Assembly: GCF_024055665.1 (NCBI RefSeq)
Contig: NZ_JAMXMC010000005.1
Coordinates: 1-64,000, forward strand
Direction of reading: 5' to 3'
Source of the DNA: Ideonella oryzae
GTDB lineage: Bacteria; Pseudomonadota; Gammaproteobacteria; Burkholderiales; Burkholderiaceae_C
Length of the DNA: 64,000 nt
Position numbers and translations under genes: made by a program. The stretch's first letter is position 1; every line of letters starts with the position of its first letter. This document shows positions 1 to 8,233 of the stretch, piece by piece. Under the pieces are notes generated by a model. It did not search any database, was not told the origin of the DNA, and saw only the letters and a list, made by a program, of their open reading frames with translations.

Positions 1-142
1 GGCCAGCCAGTGACATGCCAGGCTGCAGCGCCTGCTCGACGATCCAGCGCTTGAACTCTGGCAAGTAGTTGTGACGGCCGCGCGCGTTCGTCTTGAGCAC
101 GCGCTCGCCGCTCCAGGTTGGGGTGCGTCCACAGGCTTGCAT
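1..142 (-). CDS. IS66-type transposase accessory protein, N-terminal fragment (cut by window edge)
   Basis: About 47 codons are visible, starting at an ATG at 142 and running off the left edge. The peptide contains the pattern NYLPEFKRWIVEQALQPG, which resembles the N-terminal helix-turn-helix of the small TnpA-like protein of IS66-family elements (typically a Y-x-x-EFK-x-x-(L/I)VE-x-x-L-x-PG pattern). In those elements it is a DNA-binding accessory to the DDE transposase. The start is uncertain: the ATG lies inside a perfect 10-bp inverted repeat and the frame stays open further upstream, into the end of the SCO gene. No IS terminal repeat was recognised. It is the only mobile-element-like sequence in the window. 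The family call rests on about 25 residues and could be wrong. Confidence 0.45.
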   Translation of the reverse strand, partial: MQACGRTPTWSGERVLKTNARGRHNYLPEFKRWIVEQALQPGMSLAG

Positions 143-151
143 GTGGACGCA
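124..151. repeat. Perfect 10-bp inverted repeat at the transposase start
   Basis: TGCGTCCACA (124-133) and TGTGGACGCA (142-151) are exact reverse complements separated by 8 bases. The right arm begins at the ATG of the transposase-like fragment, and the whole element lies just past the stop of the SCO gene. No T-run follows on either strand, so it is not a standard intrinsic terminator. It could be an element-end structure, or a hairpin occluding the transposase start when transcription reads through from the oxidase genes. Confidence 0.5.
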
Positions 152-176
152 TGCTCGGGTGATCAGCGTGGGTGGG

Positions 177-827
177 TCAATACGGCCTTGGGGCCACGCT
201 TACGGCCTTCTCGGCCAGCAGGATCTTCAGGTCCGCGGCCAGGGCCTCCGGGCCTGCGCCGTAGCGGCTGAAGACCCGCACCCGGCCCGCGCGGTCAAAC
301 AGGTAGGAGCCCGCGGTGTGGTCGATGGTGTAGCTCGACGCGGTCTTGCCCGGCACCTTGGCGTAGAAGATCTTGAATTCCTTGGCGGCGGCGGCGGTTT
401 CCTCCGGCGTGCCATGCAGGGCCAGGAAGTCGCTGCCGCCGAAGCTGCCCATGTAGGCCTTCAGGATCTCCGGCGTGTCGCGCTCCGGGTCCACGGTGAC
501 GAAGATGCTCTGCACCTCCTTGCCGGCCTCGCCCAGCTGCTGCTTGACGGCGGCCAGCTCGGCCAGCGTGGTGGGACACACGTCCGGGCACTGCACATAG
601 CCGAAGAACACCACCACGACCTTGCCCTTGAAGTCGGCCAGGGTGCGCGGCTGGCCGTTCATGTCCGTCAGGTGCAGTTCGCGGGCGTAGGTGGCGCCGG
701 TGATGTCGATGCCCTTGAAGGGGGCATGGGCCGGCACGTCGCCGCTCTTGAAGACCTGCCCGTCACAGGCGGCCAGGGTGAGCGTGGAGAGAGAGGCCAG
801 GAGCGCGTGACGGCGGGACAGGGTCAT
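177..827 (-). CDS. SCO1/SenC family copper chaperone for cytochrome c oxidase
   Basis: This 216-residue protein has a thioredoxin fold and delivers copper to the CuA site of oxidase subunit II. The N-terminus looks like a lipoprotein signal with lipobox LAAC (Cys21), which would anchor it to the periplasmic face of the inner membrane. The copper-binding motif CPDVC has Cys80 and Cys84, and the third ligand His170 lies in a YTIDHTAG context, as in the family. I chose the ATG at 827 because it precedes the signal peptide; the frame is open upstream only as an overlap with ctaB. It starts 7 nt after the ctaB stop and is the last gene of the oxidase run, where SCO proteins are commonly found in Burkholderiales. 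Confidence 0.93.
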   Translation of the reverse strand: MTLSRRHALLASLSTLTLAACDGQVFKSGDVPAHAPFKGIDITGATYARELHLTDMNGQPRTLADFKGKVVVVFFGYVQCPDVCPTTLAELAAVKQQLGEAGKEVQSIFVTVDPERDTPEILKAYMGSFGGSDFLALHGTPEETAAAAKEFKIFYAKVPGKTASSYTIDHTAGSYLFDRAGRVRVFSRYGAGPEALAADLKILLAEKAVSVAPRPY

Positions 828-834
828 GATCGGA

Positions 835-1758
835 TCAGGAAGGCCCCAGCCAGGGGCTGATGTAGTGGTCCAGCAGCAGCGCGGCAAACAGCAGCGACAG
901 GTACAGGATCGAGAACCAGAAGGTGCGGCGGGCCAGCGCCTCGCTGTACTGCCGCCAGAGCCGGAAACCATACACCATGAAGCACAACCCCAACGTGATC
1001 GCGCTCACGAGGTAGATCCAGCCGCTCATGCCGTAGATGAAGGGCATCAGCGTGCCCGCCAGCAGCACCACGGTGTAGAGGAAGATGTGCAGGCGGGTCA
1101 GCTCGGGTCCGTGGGTGACCGGCAGCATGGGCAGGCCAGCCCGGCGATAGTCCTCCATCCGATACAAGGCCAAGGACCAGAAGTGCGGCGGCGTCCAGAG
1201 GAAGATGATCAGACACAACAGCCAGGCCTCGGGCCCCACGTCGCCCCGCACCGCAGCCCAACCCAGCACCGGCGGCATGGCCCCGGAGGCCCCGCCGATC
1301 ACTATGTTCTGCGGCGTGCGCGGCTTGAGCCACAGGGTGTAAACCACCGCGTAGCCGACAAAGGTGGCCAGGGTCAGCGCCAGGGTCAGCGCGTTGACCC
1401 ACAGCAGCAGCGCCGCACTGCCCAGGGCACACAGGGCCAGCGAGAAAGCCAGCGTCTCCCGCGGCGACAGCTCGCCCCGGGCCGTGGGCCGCCAGGCCGT
1501 GCGCTGCATGCGCCGGTCCAGTTCGCGCTCCACCAGACAGTTGAAGGCCGCGGCCGCACTGGCCACCCACCAGATGCCGGCCGTGCCGGCCAGCAGCACC
1601 TGCCAGTCCGGCCAGCCCGGACTGGCCAGCAGCATGCCGATGACCGCGCAGAACACGATCAGCTGGACCACGCGCGGCTTGGTCAGGGCGTGGAACTGAC
1701 GCCACTTGTGGCGCCAGCGGACCAGCGCGGTGGGGGCAGAAAGGGCCTGGGTGTTCAT
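835..1758 (-). CDS. ctaB: Protoheme IX farnesyltransferase (heme O synthase)
   Basis: This 307-residue polytopic membrane protein of the UbiA prenyltransferase family attaches a farnesyl group to heme b, giving heme O, the precursor of the heme A used by aa3 oxidase. The prenyl-diphosphate binding region reads [15 protein letters not shown], matching the family's N-x3-E-x3-D-x-x-M signature. Length is normal and several hydrophobic helices follow. Its ATG overlaps the ctaA stop by 4 nt (ATGA), so translation is probably coupled with CtaA, the enzyme that acts on its product. SCO follows after 7 nt. Confidence 0.95.
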   Translation of the reverse strand: MNTQALSAPTALVRWRHKWRQFHALTKPRVVQLIVFCAVIGMLLASPGWPDWQVLLAGTAGIWWVASAAAAFNCLVERELDRRMQRTAWRPTARGELSPRETLAFSLALCALGSAALLLWVNALTLALTLATFVGYAVVYTLWLKPRTPQNIVIGGASGAMPPVLGWAAVRGDVGPEAWLLCLIIFLWTPPHFWSLALYRMEDYRRAGLPMLPVTHGPELTRLHIFLYTVVLLAGTLMPFIYGMSGWIYLVSAITLGLCFMVYGFRLWRQYSEALARRTFWFSILYLSLLFAALLLDHYISPWLGPS

Positions 1759-2912
1759 GACAGCACCACCTCTCGCGGCGCCCGCCAGGCCGGCCGCGCG
1801 GCCGCCTGCGGGACAGTGACGGAACGAGGCTCACGGCGCGCCAGCAGGCCCACCAGCGTGGCCACCAGGGCTGCCGCGCCCACAGAGTGGAGCAGCGCTC
1901 CCGCCAGCGGCCACTGCAGCACCACATTGCCGATGCCGGTCAGGGCCTGCAGGGTCAGCAGGCCGGCCAGCATGGCCGCGCCACGGTGATAAGCCGCCCC
2001 CCGCCGCCACAAGGCCACGGCCAGCGCGGCGATGGCCAGGGCCACCACCGCGGCCATCAGCCGGTGGGCCCAGTGGATGGCCACCAGGGCCTCCCAGCCC
2101 AGGTAGCCGCCATGGTGGGCCCGGCCCAGTTCGCGCAGCAGCGTGAAGCCCTGCGCGAAATCCGCCTGCGGCCACCACTGGCCGTTGCAGGCGGGAAAGC
2201 CCTGGCAGGCCAGCACCGCATAGTTGCTGCTCACCCAGCCCCCCAGGGCCACCTGGGCCAGCACCAGGGCCAGCACGCCCCCCACCGCCGTGCGCAGGCC
2301 CCGCCCCAGGGCCAGGGCCTGGTCCTGGTAGGCCCGGTGCTGGATCATCAGCAAGGCCAGCAGCAGCTGCGCCCCCAGCAGGTGCAGGGTGACGATGGCC
2401 GGATAGAGCTTCCAGGTCACGGTGTAGCGACCGAACAGGCCCTGCACGATGACCCAGCCCAGCGTGAGCAGCGGCCACAGCCAGCAGTGCGGCAGCTCGC
2501 GGCGCCAACGCAGGCTGGCCACCGCCAGGGTCAGGATGAGGCCGCCCAGCACCATGGCCAGGTAACGGTGGGTCATCTCCACCCAGGCTTTGGACCAGGT
2601 GACCGGACCGCTGGGCAAGGCCTGCTGAGCGGCATGAATGGCGGCACGCGCCGCCAGCGGGCTGGCCTCGCCGTAGCAGCCCGGCCAGTCCGGGCAGCCC
2701 AGGCCGGAATCGGTCAGGCGGGTGAAGGCGCCGAAGGCGATCAGGTCCACCGTCAGGAACAGGGCCAGCGTGGTGAGCGCGGCCAGACGCTGGCGCCGGC
2801 TGGCACCGCGCCAGCGCCAGGCCAAGCCCAGCAGGATCAGCAACGTCACGCTGCCGGAGCCGGCCAGCAGGGCCAGGGCCGGGCTCCAGTCCACGGGTGT
2901 CGCGTTCATCAT
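1755..2912 (-). CDS. ctaA: Heme A synthase, COX15/CtaA family
   Basis: This 385-residue membrane protein oxidises the C8 methyl of heme O to a formyl group, yielding heme A. It has about eight hydrophobic helices and the family's conserved histidine contexts, for example [11 protein letters not shown] near one third of the protein and HWAHRLMA and LHSVGAA in the second half. The ATG at 2912 overlaps the upstream stop (ATGA) and has GGGAGG seven bases before it. The adjacent ATG at 2909 is the alternative, one codon later. It sits between the unknown membrane protein and ctaB in the same run. Confidence 0.94.
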   Translation of the reverse strand: MMNATPVDWSPALALLAGSGSVTLLILLGLAWRWRGASRRQRLAALTTLALFLTVDLIAFGAFTRLTDSGLGCPDWPGCYGEASPLAARAAIHAAQQALPSGPVTWSKAWVEMTHRYLAMVLGGLILTLAVASLRWRRELPHCWLWPLLTLGWVIVQGLFGRYTVTWKLYPAIVTLHLLGAQLLLALLMIQHRAYQDQALALGRGLRTAVGGVLALVLAQVALGGWVSSNYAVLACQGFPACNGQWWPQADFAQGFTLLRELGRAHHGGYLGWEALVAIHWAHRLMAAVVALAIAALAVALWRRGAAYHRGAAMLAGLLTLQALTGIGNVVLQWPLAGALLHSVGAAALVATLVGLLARREPRSVTVPQAAARPAWRAPREVVLS

Positions 2913-3625
2913 TGCCCCACCTCCCGCCCGGGACGGTCCCAGAAGGCCGACGCCCTCAGGAGCCGCTCCAGATCCTTGTGAAAGCGCTTGGGCTCCGGCT
3001 GGGGCGGGGTGCGCATCATCCACTCGCCCATCGGGTCCACCACGTACATGTGCTCGCTCAAGGCGTGCCCGGGCGCAGGCTGCAGCCACTGCGCGAGGGC
3101 CTGAGGCGGCACCCGCAGCACCCAGGTGCCCGGGGTCAGTGCCTGCAGCACCTCAGGCCGCACAGGGGCGTCGTCGGTCACCAGCCACAGGTTGTCCACC
3201 CGGTCGCGTTCGCGGCCCAGCATCTCGCGCAGCTGCCGCTGCTCGAACAGCATGCGCTCGCAGGCCGCATCGCAGGCGCCAGGGGCCACCACCGTCAACA
3301 GCCACTGGCGCTTGAGGGCTGCGGGCGCCACGGCACGGCCGTCCAGGGTCTGCAGCGGCAGGTCGGCCGGCAGGCCGCGCGAAGGCTGGATCAGCTCGGC
3401 ATAGTTGCTGCGCCCCTGGGGCCGCAGCACGTAATAGGTGAAGTAGGAGGCCACCACCGGGGCTGCGCAGGCCAGCAGCACCAGCAGCAGCGTGAAGCGC
3501 CCGCTCCAGCGGGAGGGCGAACGGCCCTCGGCCGGCGCAGTGCCAGGCAGGCCATGCACGGTGAGCGTCAGCGGCTCAGGCGGTGTGGCGTGCGAGGCGC
3601 GGGCGAATGAGCTGGAACCAGACAT
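2909..3625 (-). CDS. Single-TM membrane protein of the oxidase cluster, function unknown
   Basis: About 238 residues. There is one strong transmembrane helix near residues 45-65 (FTLLLVLLACAAPVVASYF), followed by a periplasmic domain with two cysteines in APGACDAACERM, suggestive of a thioredoxin/SCO-like fold with a C-x3-C pattern, and the segment MYVVDPMGEWMMR near the end. Proteins of this kind lie between SURF1 and ctaA in many Burkholderiales oxidase clusters and are usually annotated only as hypothetical. A role in copper or redox handling during oxidase assembly is inference from context and the cysteine pair. The start is uncertain: the ATG at 3625 overlaps the end of SURF1 by 50 nt with a weak ribosome site, and a GTG at 3559 is an alternative just after the SURF1 stop. 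Confidence 0.75.
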   Translation of the reverse strand: MSGSSSFARASHATPPEPLTLTVHGLPGTAPAEGRSPSRWSGRFTLLLVLLACAAPVVASYFTYYVLRPQGRSNYAELIQPSRGLPADLPLQTLDGRAVAPAALKRQWLLTVVAPGACDAACERMLFEQRQLREMLGRERDRVDNLWLVTDDAPVRPEVLQALTPGTWVLRVPPQALAQWLQPAPGHALSEHMYVVDPMGEWMMRTPPQPEPKRFHKDLERLLRASAFWDRPGREVGQ

Positions 3626-4355
3626 ACAACCCCACGGTGAGCGACGAGAACAAGAACCACTGGACGGCGTACAGGTCGTGCTTGCGCACATCCAGCGCGG
3701 GTTGCGGCCAACGCCGCTGCAAGGTTTGCTCGGCCATCGCAGCCGCACCGGCGGCCACGGGAGAAGGCGCCAGCTGCTGCAGCGAATAGGGCAACAGCGC
3801 AGGCCCCCAGAGCTGGGCCAGGGCCTCGGGATCGGCGTTCTGACGGATCGGGCCGGGGGCATCCGCCCCCAAGGCGGTCAGGGCCGATGGCCAGGGCGCC
3901 ACGCGGGCCGACACCAACACCTCCCCCTCGGGCAGCGGCAGGGCCGGCAACCGGCTGCGGTCCTGCTGATCGCGCGGCACCCAACCACGCTGCACCAGCA
4001 CCACATCCCCGCGGTCCAGCTGCAGGGGCGAGAGCACGAAGAAGCCCGGCCGGCCATCCATCTGACGGTTGTCCAGGAACACCGGCGCCACCGGCAGCCA
4101 GCGCCCCTGAACGGTGACCCGTCGGTACCACTGTCCCTGGGCGGCCAGAGGGCTGCGCGCCAGGGCCTCCGGGCTCAGCACGGGCGCCTCGGCACGCTCC
4201 AGCATCTCGGCCTGCAGAGCCCGCTTCTCCTGGCCACGGTGCATCTGCCAGAGGCCCAGACGGGCCGTCACCGCGGCCACCGTCAGCGCCGCCAGCAGCA
4301 CCAGAACCCGCCGTGTGAACGGGTCGCTCCGGGCAAGCCCTCCTGCGCCCGGCAC
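3576..4355 (-). CDS. SURF1 family oxidase assembly protein
   Basis: This roughly 259-residue inner-membrane protein helps insert heme A into oxidase subunit I. Topology fits SURF1: an N-terminal TM helix (RVLVLLAALTVAAVTARLG), then the characteristic LGLWQMHRGQEKRALQ segment, a large periplasmic domain with VQRGWVPRD, and a C-terminal TM helix ending YVWFQLIRP. There is no ATG at the expected place. The best in-frame start I see is a GTG at 4355, which leaves a short basic/proline N-terminus; no clear ribosome site supports it. The gene lies back-to-back with the opposite-strand DUF2909 gene, only 15 bp away. Confidence 0.88.
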   Translation of the reverse strand: MPGAGGLARSDPFTRRVLVLLAALTVAAVTARLGLWQMHRGQEKRALQAEMLERAEAPVLSPEALARSPLAAQGQWYRRVTVQGRWLPVAPVFLDNRQMDGRPGFFVLSPLQLDRGDVVLVQRGWVPRDQQDRSRLPALPLPEGEVLVSARVAPWPSALTALGADAPGPIRQNADPEALAQLWGPALLPYSLQQLAPSPVAAGAAAMAEQTLQRRWPQPALDVRKHDLYAVQWFLFSSLTVGLYVWFQLIRPRLARHTA

Positions 4356-4370
4356 CGGGACGGGAGAAGA

Positions 4371-4607
4371 ATGCCGGACATGAAGATCCTGATCATCGCC
4401 ACCCTGCTGGCCATCCTGGGCAGCCTGGCCGCCGCCGGCCTGCTGATGCTGCGCCGTCGCCCCGAGGACGACGGCGGCCAACGCGGCCGGCAGATGGCCC
4501 GCGCCCTGGCCTGGCGCATCGGCCTGTCCATTGCCCTGTTCCTGGCGGTGCTGGGGGCCTGGGCCCTGGGCTGGATCCATCCGACCGGCTTGCCCCTCAC
4601 CCGCTGA
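4371..4607 (+). CDS. DUF2909 (twin transmembrane) small protein
   Basis: This 78-residue protein is encoded on the strand opposite to the oxidase genes around it. It has two hydrophobic helices (ILIIATLLAILGSLAAAGLL and, after a charged loop, IGLSIALFLAVLGAWALGW), the layout of the DUF2909 / twin transmembrane family, which typically sits between SURF1 and ctaE in Burkholderiales. The start at 4371 has GGGAGAAGA immediately upstream; a second ATG lies at 4380. It is probably expressed from a promoter within or overlapping the SURF1 5' end. Its biochemical role is not known to me; involvement in oxidase assembly is inferred only from position. Confidence 0.8.
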   Translation: MPDMKILIIATLLAILGSLAAAGLLMLRRRPEDDGGQRGRQMARALAWRIGLSIALFLAVLGAWALGWIHPTGLPLTR

Positions 4608-4683
4608 AGGCCGCGCCCCCTCCCCCGCGCCAAGCGCGGGTGCGAGCCCGTGCAAGCTGGGGGTGTTGCGGTGCATGGCCGAC

Positions 4684-5568
4684 TCACATCCAGTAGACGA
4701 CCAAGTACAGGCCGAGCCAGACCACGTCCACGAAGTGCCAGTACCAGGCCACGCCTTCGAAGCCGAAGTGGTGCTTGCTGCTGAAGTGGCCCTTCATCAG
4801 GCGCAGCGTGATCACCGTGAGCATCAGCGTGCCCAGCAGCACGTGGAAGCCGTGGAAGCCGGTGAGCATGTAGAAGGTGGAGCCGTAGATGCCGGACGTG
4901 AGCTTCAGGTTGAGCTCGTGATAGGCATGCATGTACTCGTAAGCCTGGAAGCCCAGGAAGGTGGCACCCAGCGCCACGGTCAGCCACATCCAGCCGATGC
5001 AGGTGCCCCGCCGATCGGCCAGCAGCGCGTGGTGGGCCATCGTGATGGTCAGGCCCGAGGTCAGCAGCAGCGCGGTGTTGAGCGTCGGGATCGGCCAGGG
5101 CCCCATGGTCTCGAACGGGGCCACCGTGCCCGCGGGCGAACCCGTCGCACCGGGCATTTCGCTGGGCCAGACGGCCTTGAAGTCCGGCCACAGCAGCTGG
5201 TTGTCCAGGCTGCCCAGGGCGGGGATGACATGCGCCCGGGCCCAGAACAGGGCGCCGAAGAAGGCCGCGAAGAACATCACCTCCGAGAAGATGAACCAGC
5301 TCATGCTCCAGCGGAAGGACGCGTCGATGCGCTGGGAGTACTGCCCGCCCTCGCTCTCGCGGATCGCGTCGCCGAACCACTGGAACAGCACGCTGAACAG
5401 CACCAGAAAGCCCGCCAGCACCGCATAGCGGCCCCAGCTGAGGTCGTTGATCCACTGGGCGGCACCGAAGGCGATGAGGAACAGCGCCAGCGCCCCCAGG
5501 GCCGGATGGCGCGAAGGCTGGGGCACGAAGTAGTACGGCGTGCCGTGTGAATCGTTCGCTGCGGACAT
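4684..5568 (-). CDS. ctaE: Cytochrome c oxidase subunit III
   Basis: This 294-residue protein has seven hydrophobic segments. It is the subunit III component that stabilises the subunit I active site during turnover. Recognisable family stretches are SEVMFFAAFFGALFW, the second-half TSGLTITMAHHALL, and the C-terminal FHGFHVLLGTLML and HHFGFEGVAWYWHFVD. The N-terminus (GTPYYFVPQPSRHP) matches proteobacterial subunit III. It starts 49 nt after the DUF2970 gene in the same orientation, and the next same-strand gene (SURF1) is over 300 bp downstream with DUF2909 in between on the other strand. Confidence 0.97.
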   Translation of the reverse strand: MSAANDSHGTPYYFVPQPSRHPALGALALFLIAFGAAQWINDLSWGRYAVLAGFLVLFSVLFQWFGDAIRESEGGQYSQRIDASFRWSMSWFIFSEVMFFAAFFGALFWARAHVIPALGSLDNQLLWPDFKAVWPSEMPGATGSPAGTVAPFETMGPWPIPTLNTALLLTSGLTITMAHHALLADRRGTCIGWMWLTVALGATFLGFQAYEYMHAYHELNLKLTSGIYGSTFYMLTGFHGFHVLLGTLMLTVITLRLMKGHFSSKHHFGFEGVAWYWHFVDVVWLGLYLVVYWM

Positions 5569-5617
5569 CGTCTGCTCTCCTCGTTGCGAATAGCGTGTGT
5601 GTCTCGTCCAGAACCCG

Positions 5618-5839
5618 TCAGTGGGAAGCGCCGCTGTCGACCACCCAATTCACCAGCAGCAGCAGCAGGCCCACGAACAAGGCCGCCCCCACGAGGCCGG
5701 CCACGATGACATGCTGCGGCTTGACCCGCCGCAGGTCCTGCTCCTGGTCCGTCCGGCGACGCACGCCGAAGAAGGACCAGGCCACCAGGCGCACGGTCTG
5801 CCAGAAGCTGCCATCGCGGCCATGGGTCTGGGGGCTCAT
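5618..5839 (-). CDS. DUF2970 small membrane protein
   Basis: This 73-residue protein has a soluble N-terminal part containing SFFGVRRR and a single C-terminal TM helix (VGAALFVGLLLLLVNWVV). This is the usual make-up of DUF2970 proteins, which lie between ctaG and ctaE in Burkholderiales oxidase loci. The start ATG overlaps the ctaG stop by 4 nt and is preceded by a strong AGGAGG. I can only infer an accessory role in oxidase assembly. Confidence 0.85.
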   Translation of the reverse strand: MSPQTHGRDGSFWQTVRLVAWSFFGVRRRTDQEQDLRRVKPQHVIVAGLVGAALFVGLLLLLVNWVVDSGASH

Positions 5840-6414
5840 GTGCCGCCTCCTGGCGCGGGGGGCACTTTGCCGCCCACCTCGAAGAAGGTGTAGGACAGCG
5901 TGATGGTGCTCACATCGTGCGGCAGCTTGCGGTCCACATAGAACACCACCGGCCAGCGCCGGGACTCGCCGGCCTGGAGCGTGTATTCGTTGAAGCAGAA
6001 GCACTGGAGCTTCTCGAAGTAGTTGCCCGCCACGCTGGGCGCGTAGCTGGCAATGGCCTGGGCCGCCAGTGTGCGCGGCTGGGTGTTGGTGAACTCGTAC
6101 ATCACCGTGGCCATCTGCCCCGGGTGCACCTGCAGGGATCGCACCTCAGGCTTGAAGGACCACAGGCCGCGGGCATTGGCGTCGAACTCCACCGTCACGG
6201 TGCGGCTGGTGTCCACCTGGGTGTTGGCAGGTGCGGCCTGGGCCGCACTGCCGCCGCGCTCGGACAGCGACAGCACGTTGATGCCCAGGGCCGTGCAGAT
6301 GTGCCGGTAGATGGGCACCAGCGCATAGCCGAAGCCGAACATCAGCGCGGCGATGACCAGCAGCTTGCCCAGCATCACCAGCTGGTCTTGGCGGGCTCGG
6401 GCGGCGAGGGACAT
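5836..6414 (-). CDS. ctaG: Cytochrome c oxidase assembly protein CtaG/COX11 (CuB insertion)
   Basis: This 192-residue periplasm-facing copper chaperone delivers copper to the CuB site of subunit I. It has one N-terminal TM helix (LLVIAALMFGFGYALVPIY) followed by an immunoglobulin-like domain. The copper-binding motif CFCFNEYTLQAGE is present, as is the C-terminal FYVDRKLP...ITLSYTFF pattern of COX11 proteins. It follows the 39-residue peptide gene by 14 nt and overlaps the DUF2970 start. Confidence 0.95.
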   Translation of the reverse strand: MSLAARARQDQLVMLGKLLVIAALMFGFGYALVPIYRHICTALGINVLSLSERGGSAAQAAPANTQVDTSRTVTVEFDANARGLWSFKPEVRSLQVHPGQMATVMYEFTNTQPRTLAAQAIASYAPSVAGNYFEKLQCFCFNEYTLQAGESRRWPVVFYVDRKLPHDVSTITLSYTFFEVGGKVPPAPGGGT

Positions 6415-6428
6415 GTCCTGCTCCGGGC

Positions 6429-6548
6429 TCAGGCGTGCAACCAGATGATCTTGGCCACGAAGGCCAGGCCGATGACCAGGGCCACGGCCGCCAGCGTCCA
6501 GGCCAGCCGCAGATTGGCCCGCCGCTGGGAGGGGGTCAAGGTGGCCAT
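6429..6548 (-). CDS. 39-residue single-TM peptide, cytochrome oxidase small assembly protein-like
   Basis: A short gene directly downstream of ctaD (10 nt gap) and upstream of ctaG (14 nt gap) encodes 39 residues: MATLTPSQRRANLRLAW followed by one hydrophobic helix ending in KIIWLHA. Reading frame, tight spacing and a single TM helix fit the small peptide found between ctaD and ctaG in Burkholderiales. Its function is unknown to me; a role as an oxidase accessory subunit or assembly factor is inference. Confidence 0.78.
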   Translation of the reverse strand: MATLTPSQRRANLRLAWTLAAVALVIGLAFVAKIIWLHA

Positions 6549-6558
6549 GTCCACCCCC

Positions 6559-8187
6559 TCATCCCACCACGCGGGTGGCGGTCTCGTCCAGCTTCGGCGG
6601 GGTTTCGAAGGTGTGGTGGGGCGCCGGCGAGGGCACCTCCCATTCCAGGCCTTCGGCGCCCTCCCAGGGCTTGGCCGGTGCCGGCTCGCCGCGCCCGCGC
6701 ATCATCGGCAGCACGGTGGCCAGGAAGAAATACACCTGCATGAAACCGAAGCCGAAGGCGCCGATCGAGGCGACTTCATTGAAGTCGGCGAACTGCATCG
6801 GATAGTCCGCATAGCGACGCGGCATGCCGGCCAGCCCCAGGAAGTGCATCGGGAAGAAGGTGACGTTGAAGAAGATCAGCGAGCCCCAGAAGTGGATGCG
6901 GCCGCGCGTCTCCGAATACATCACCCCGGTCCACTTGGGCGCCCAGTAGTAGTAGCCGGCGAACATGGCGAACAGCGAGCCCGCCACCAGCACGTAGTGG
7001 AAGTGGGCCACCACGTAATAGGTGTCCTGCAGCTGCAGGTCCACCGGCGCCATCGACAGGATCAGGCCGGTGAAGCCGCCCATCGAGAAGACGAAGAGGA
7101 AGCCCACCGCGAACAGCATGGGCGTCTCGAAGGTCATCGAGCCGCGCCACATGGTGGCCACCCAGTTGAAGATCTTCACGCCCGTGGGCACGGCGATCAG
7201 CATCGTCGCGTACATGAAGAACAGCTGGCCCGTCACCGGCATGCCGGTGGTGTACATGTGGTGGGCCCAGACGATGAAGGACAGGATGGCGATGGAGCCG
7301 GTGGCATAGACCATCGAGGTGTAGCCGAACAGCTTCTTGCGGGCGAAGGCCGGGATGATGGCGCTGACGATCCCGAAGGCCGGCAGGATCATGATGTAGA
7401 CCTCGGGGTGACCGAAGAACCAGAAGATGTGCTGGTACATCACCGGGTCGCCGCCGCCAGCCGGGTTGAAGAAGCTGGTGCCGAAGTGGCGGTCGGTCAG
7501 CGTCATCGTGATGGCGCCGGCCAGCACCGGCATCACCGCGATCAGCAGGTAGGCGGTGATCAGCCAGGTCCAGGCGAACAGCGGCATCTTCATCAGCGTC
7601 ATGCCCGGCGCGCGCATGTTCAGCACCGTGACGATGATGTTGATCGCCCCCATGATGGAGCTGGCGCCCATGATGTGCATCGCGAAGATGCCGGCGTCCA
7701 TGGCCGGGCCCATCTGCAGGGTCAACGGTGCATACAACGTCCAGCCCGCGGCCGGTGCACCTCCGGGCATGAAGAAGGAGCTCACCAACAGCAGGGCCGC
7801 GGGGATCAGCAGCCAGAAGCTGAAGTTGTTCATCCGCGCGAAGGCCATGTCCGAGGCCCCGATCTGCAGCGGAATCATCCAGTTCGCGAAGCCGACGAAG
7901 GCCGGCATGATGGCCCCGAACACCATGATGAGCCCATGCATGGTGGTGAACTGGTTGAACAGCTCGGGGTTGAAGAACTGCAGCCCGGGCTTGAACAGCT
8001 CGGCGCGGATGCACAGCGCCAGCACGCCCCCGATCATCAGCATGGTGAAGCTGAAGAGCAGGTACATCGTGCCGATGTCCTTGTGGTTGGTGGCATAGAC
8101 CCAGCGGCGCCAGCCGGGGGTGGGCCCATGGGCATGGTCATGGGCATCGTGGGCCGGATGGCCATGGGCATCAAGGACTGCGCTCAT
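6559..8187 (-). CDS. ctaD: Cytochrome c oxidase subunit I (aa3 type)
   Basis: This 542-residue protein has about twelve TM helices and is the catalytic subunit carrying heme a and the heme a3-CuB centre. Visible signatures are the CuB/Tyr region HPEVYIMILPAFG, the adjacent CuB histidines in WAHHMYTTG, and the heme ligands in DTYYVVAHFHYVLV. The HPEVY histidine-tyrosine pair and the K- and D-channel contexts are typical of type A oxidases. The start at 8187 (MSAVLDAHGH) has AGGAG upstream; an earlier in-frame ATG at 8244 would add 19 residues overlapping ctaC. The N-terminus is His/Asp rich. It follows ctaC by 46 nt. Confidence 0.98.
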   Translation of the reverse strand: MSAVLDAHGHPAHDAHDHAHGPTPGWRRWVYATNHKDIGTMYLLFSFTMLMIGGVLALCIRAELFKPGLQFFNPELFNQFTTMHGLIMVFGAIMPAFVGFANWMIPLQIGASDMAFARMNNFSFWLLIPAALLLVSSFFMPGGAPAAGWTLYAPLTLQMGPAMDAGIFAMHIMGASSIMGAINIIVTVLNMRAPGMTLMKMPLFAWTWLITAYLLIAVMPVLAGAITMTLTDRHFGTSFFNPAGGGDPVMYQHIFWFFGHPEVYIMILPAFGIVSAIIPAFARKKLFGYTSMVYATGSIAILSFIVWAHHMYTTGMPVTGQLFFMYATMLIAVPTGVKIFNWVATMWRGSMTFETPMLFAVGFLFVFSMGGFTGLILSMAPVDLQLQDTYYVVAHFHYVLVAGSLFAMFAGYYYWAPKWTGVMYSETRGRIHFWGSLIFFNVTFFPMHFLGLAGMPRRYADYPMQFADFNEVASIGAFGFGFMQVYFFLATVLPMMRGRGEPAPAKPWEGAEGLEWEVPSPAPHHTFETPPKLDETATRVVG

Positions 8188-8233
8188 CGTGGCTCCTGGA
8201 CGGGACGCGTGGATCGCAAGAGGGCTTCGAGAC

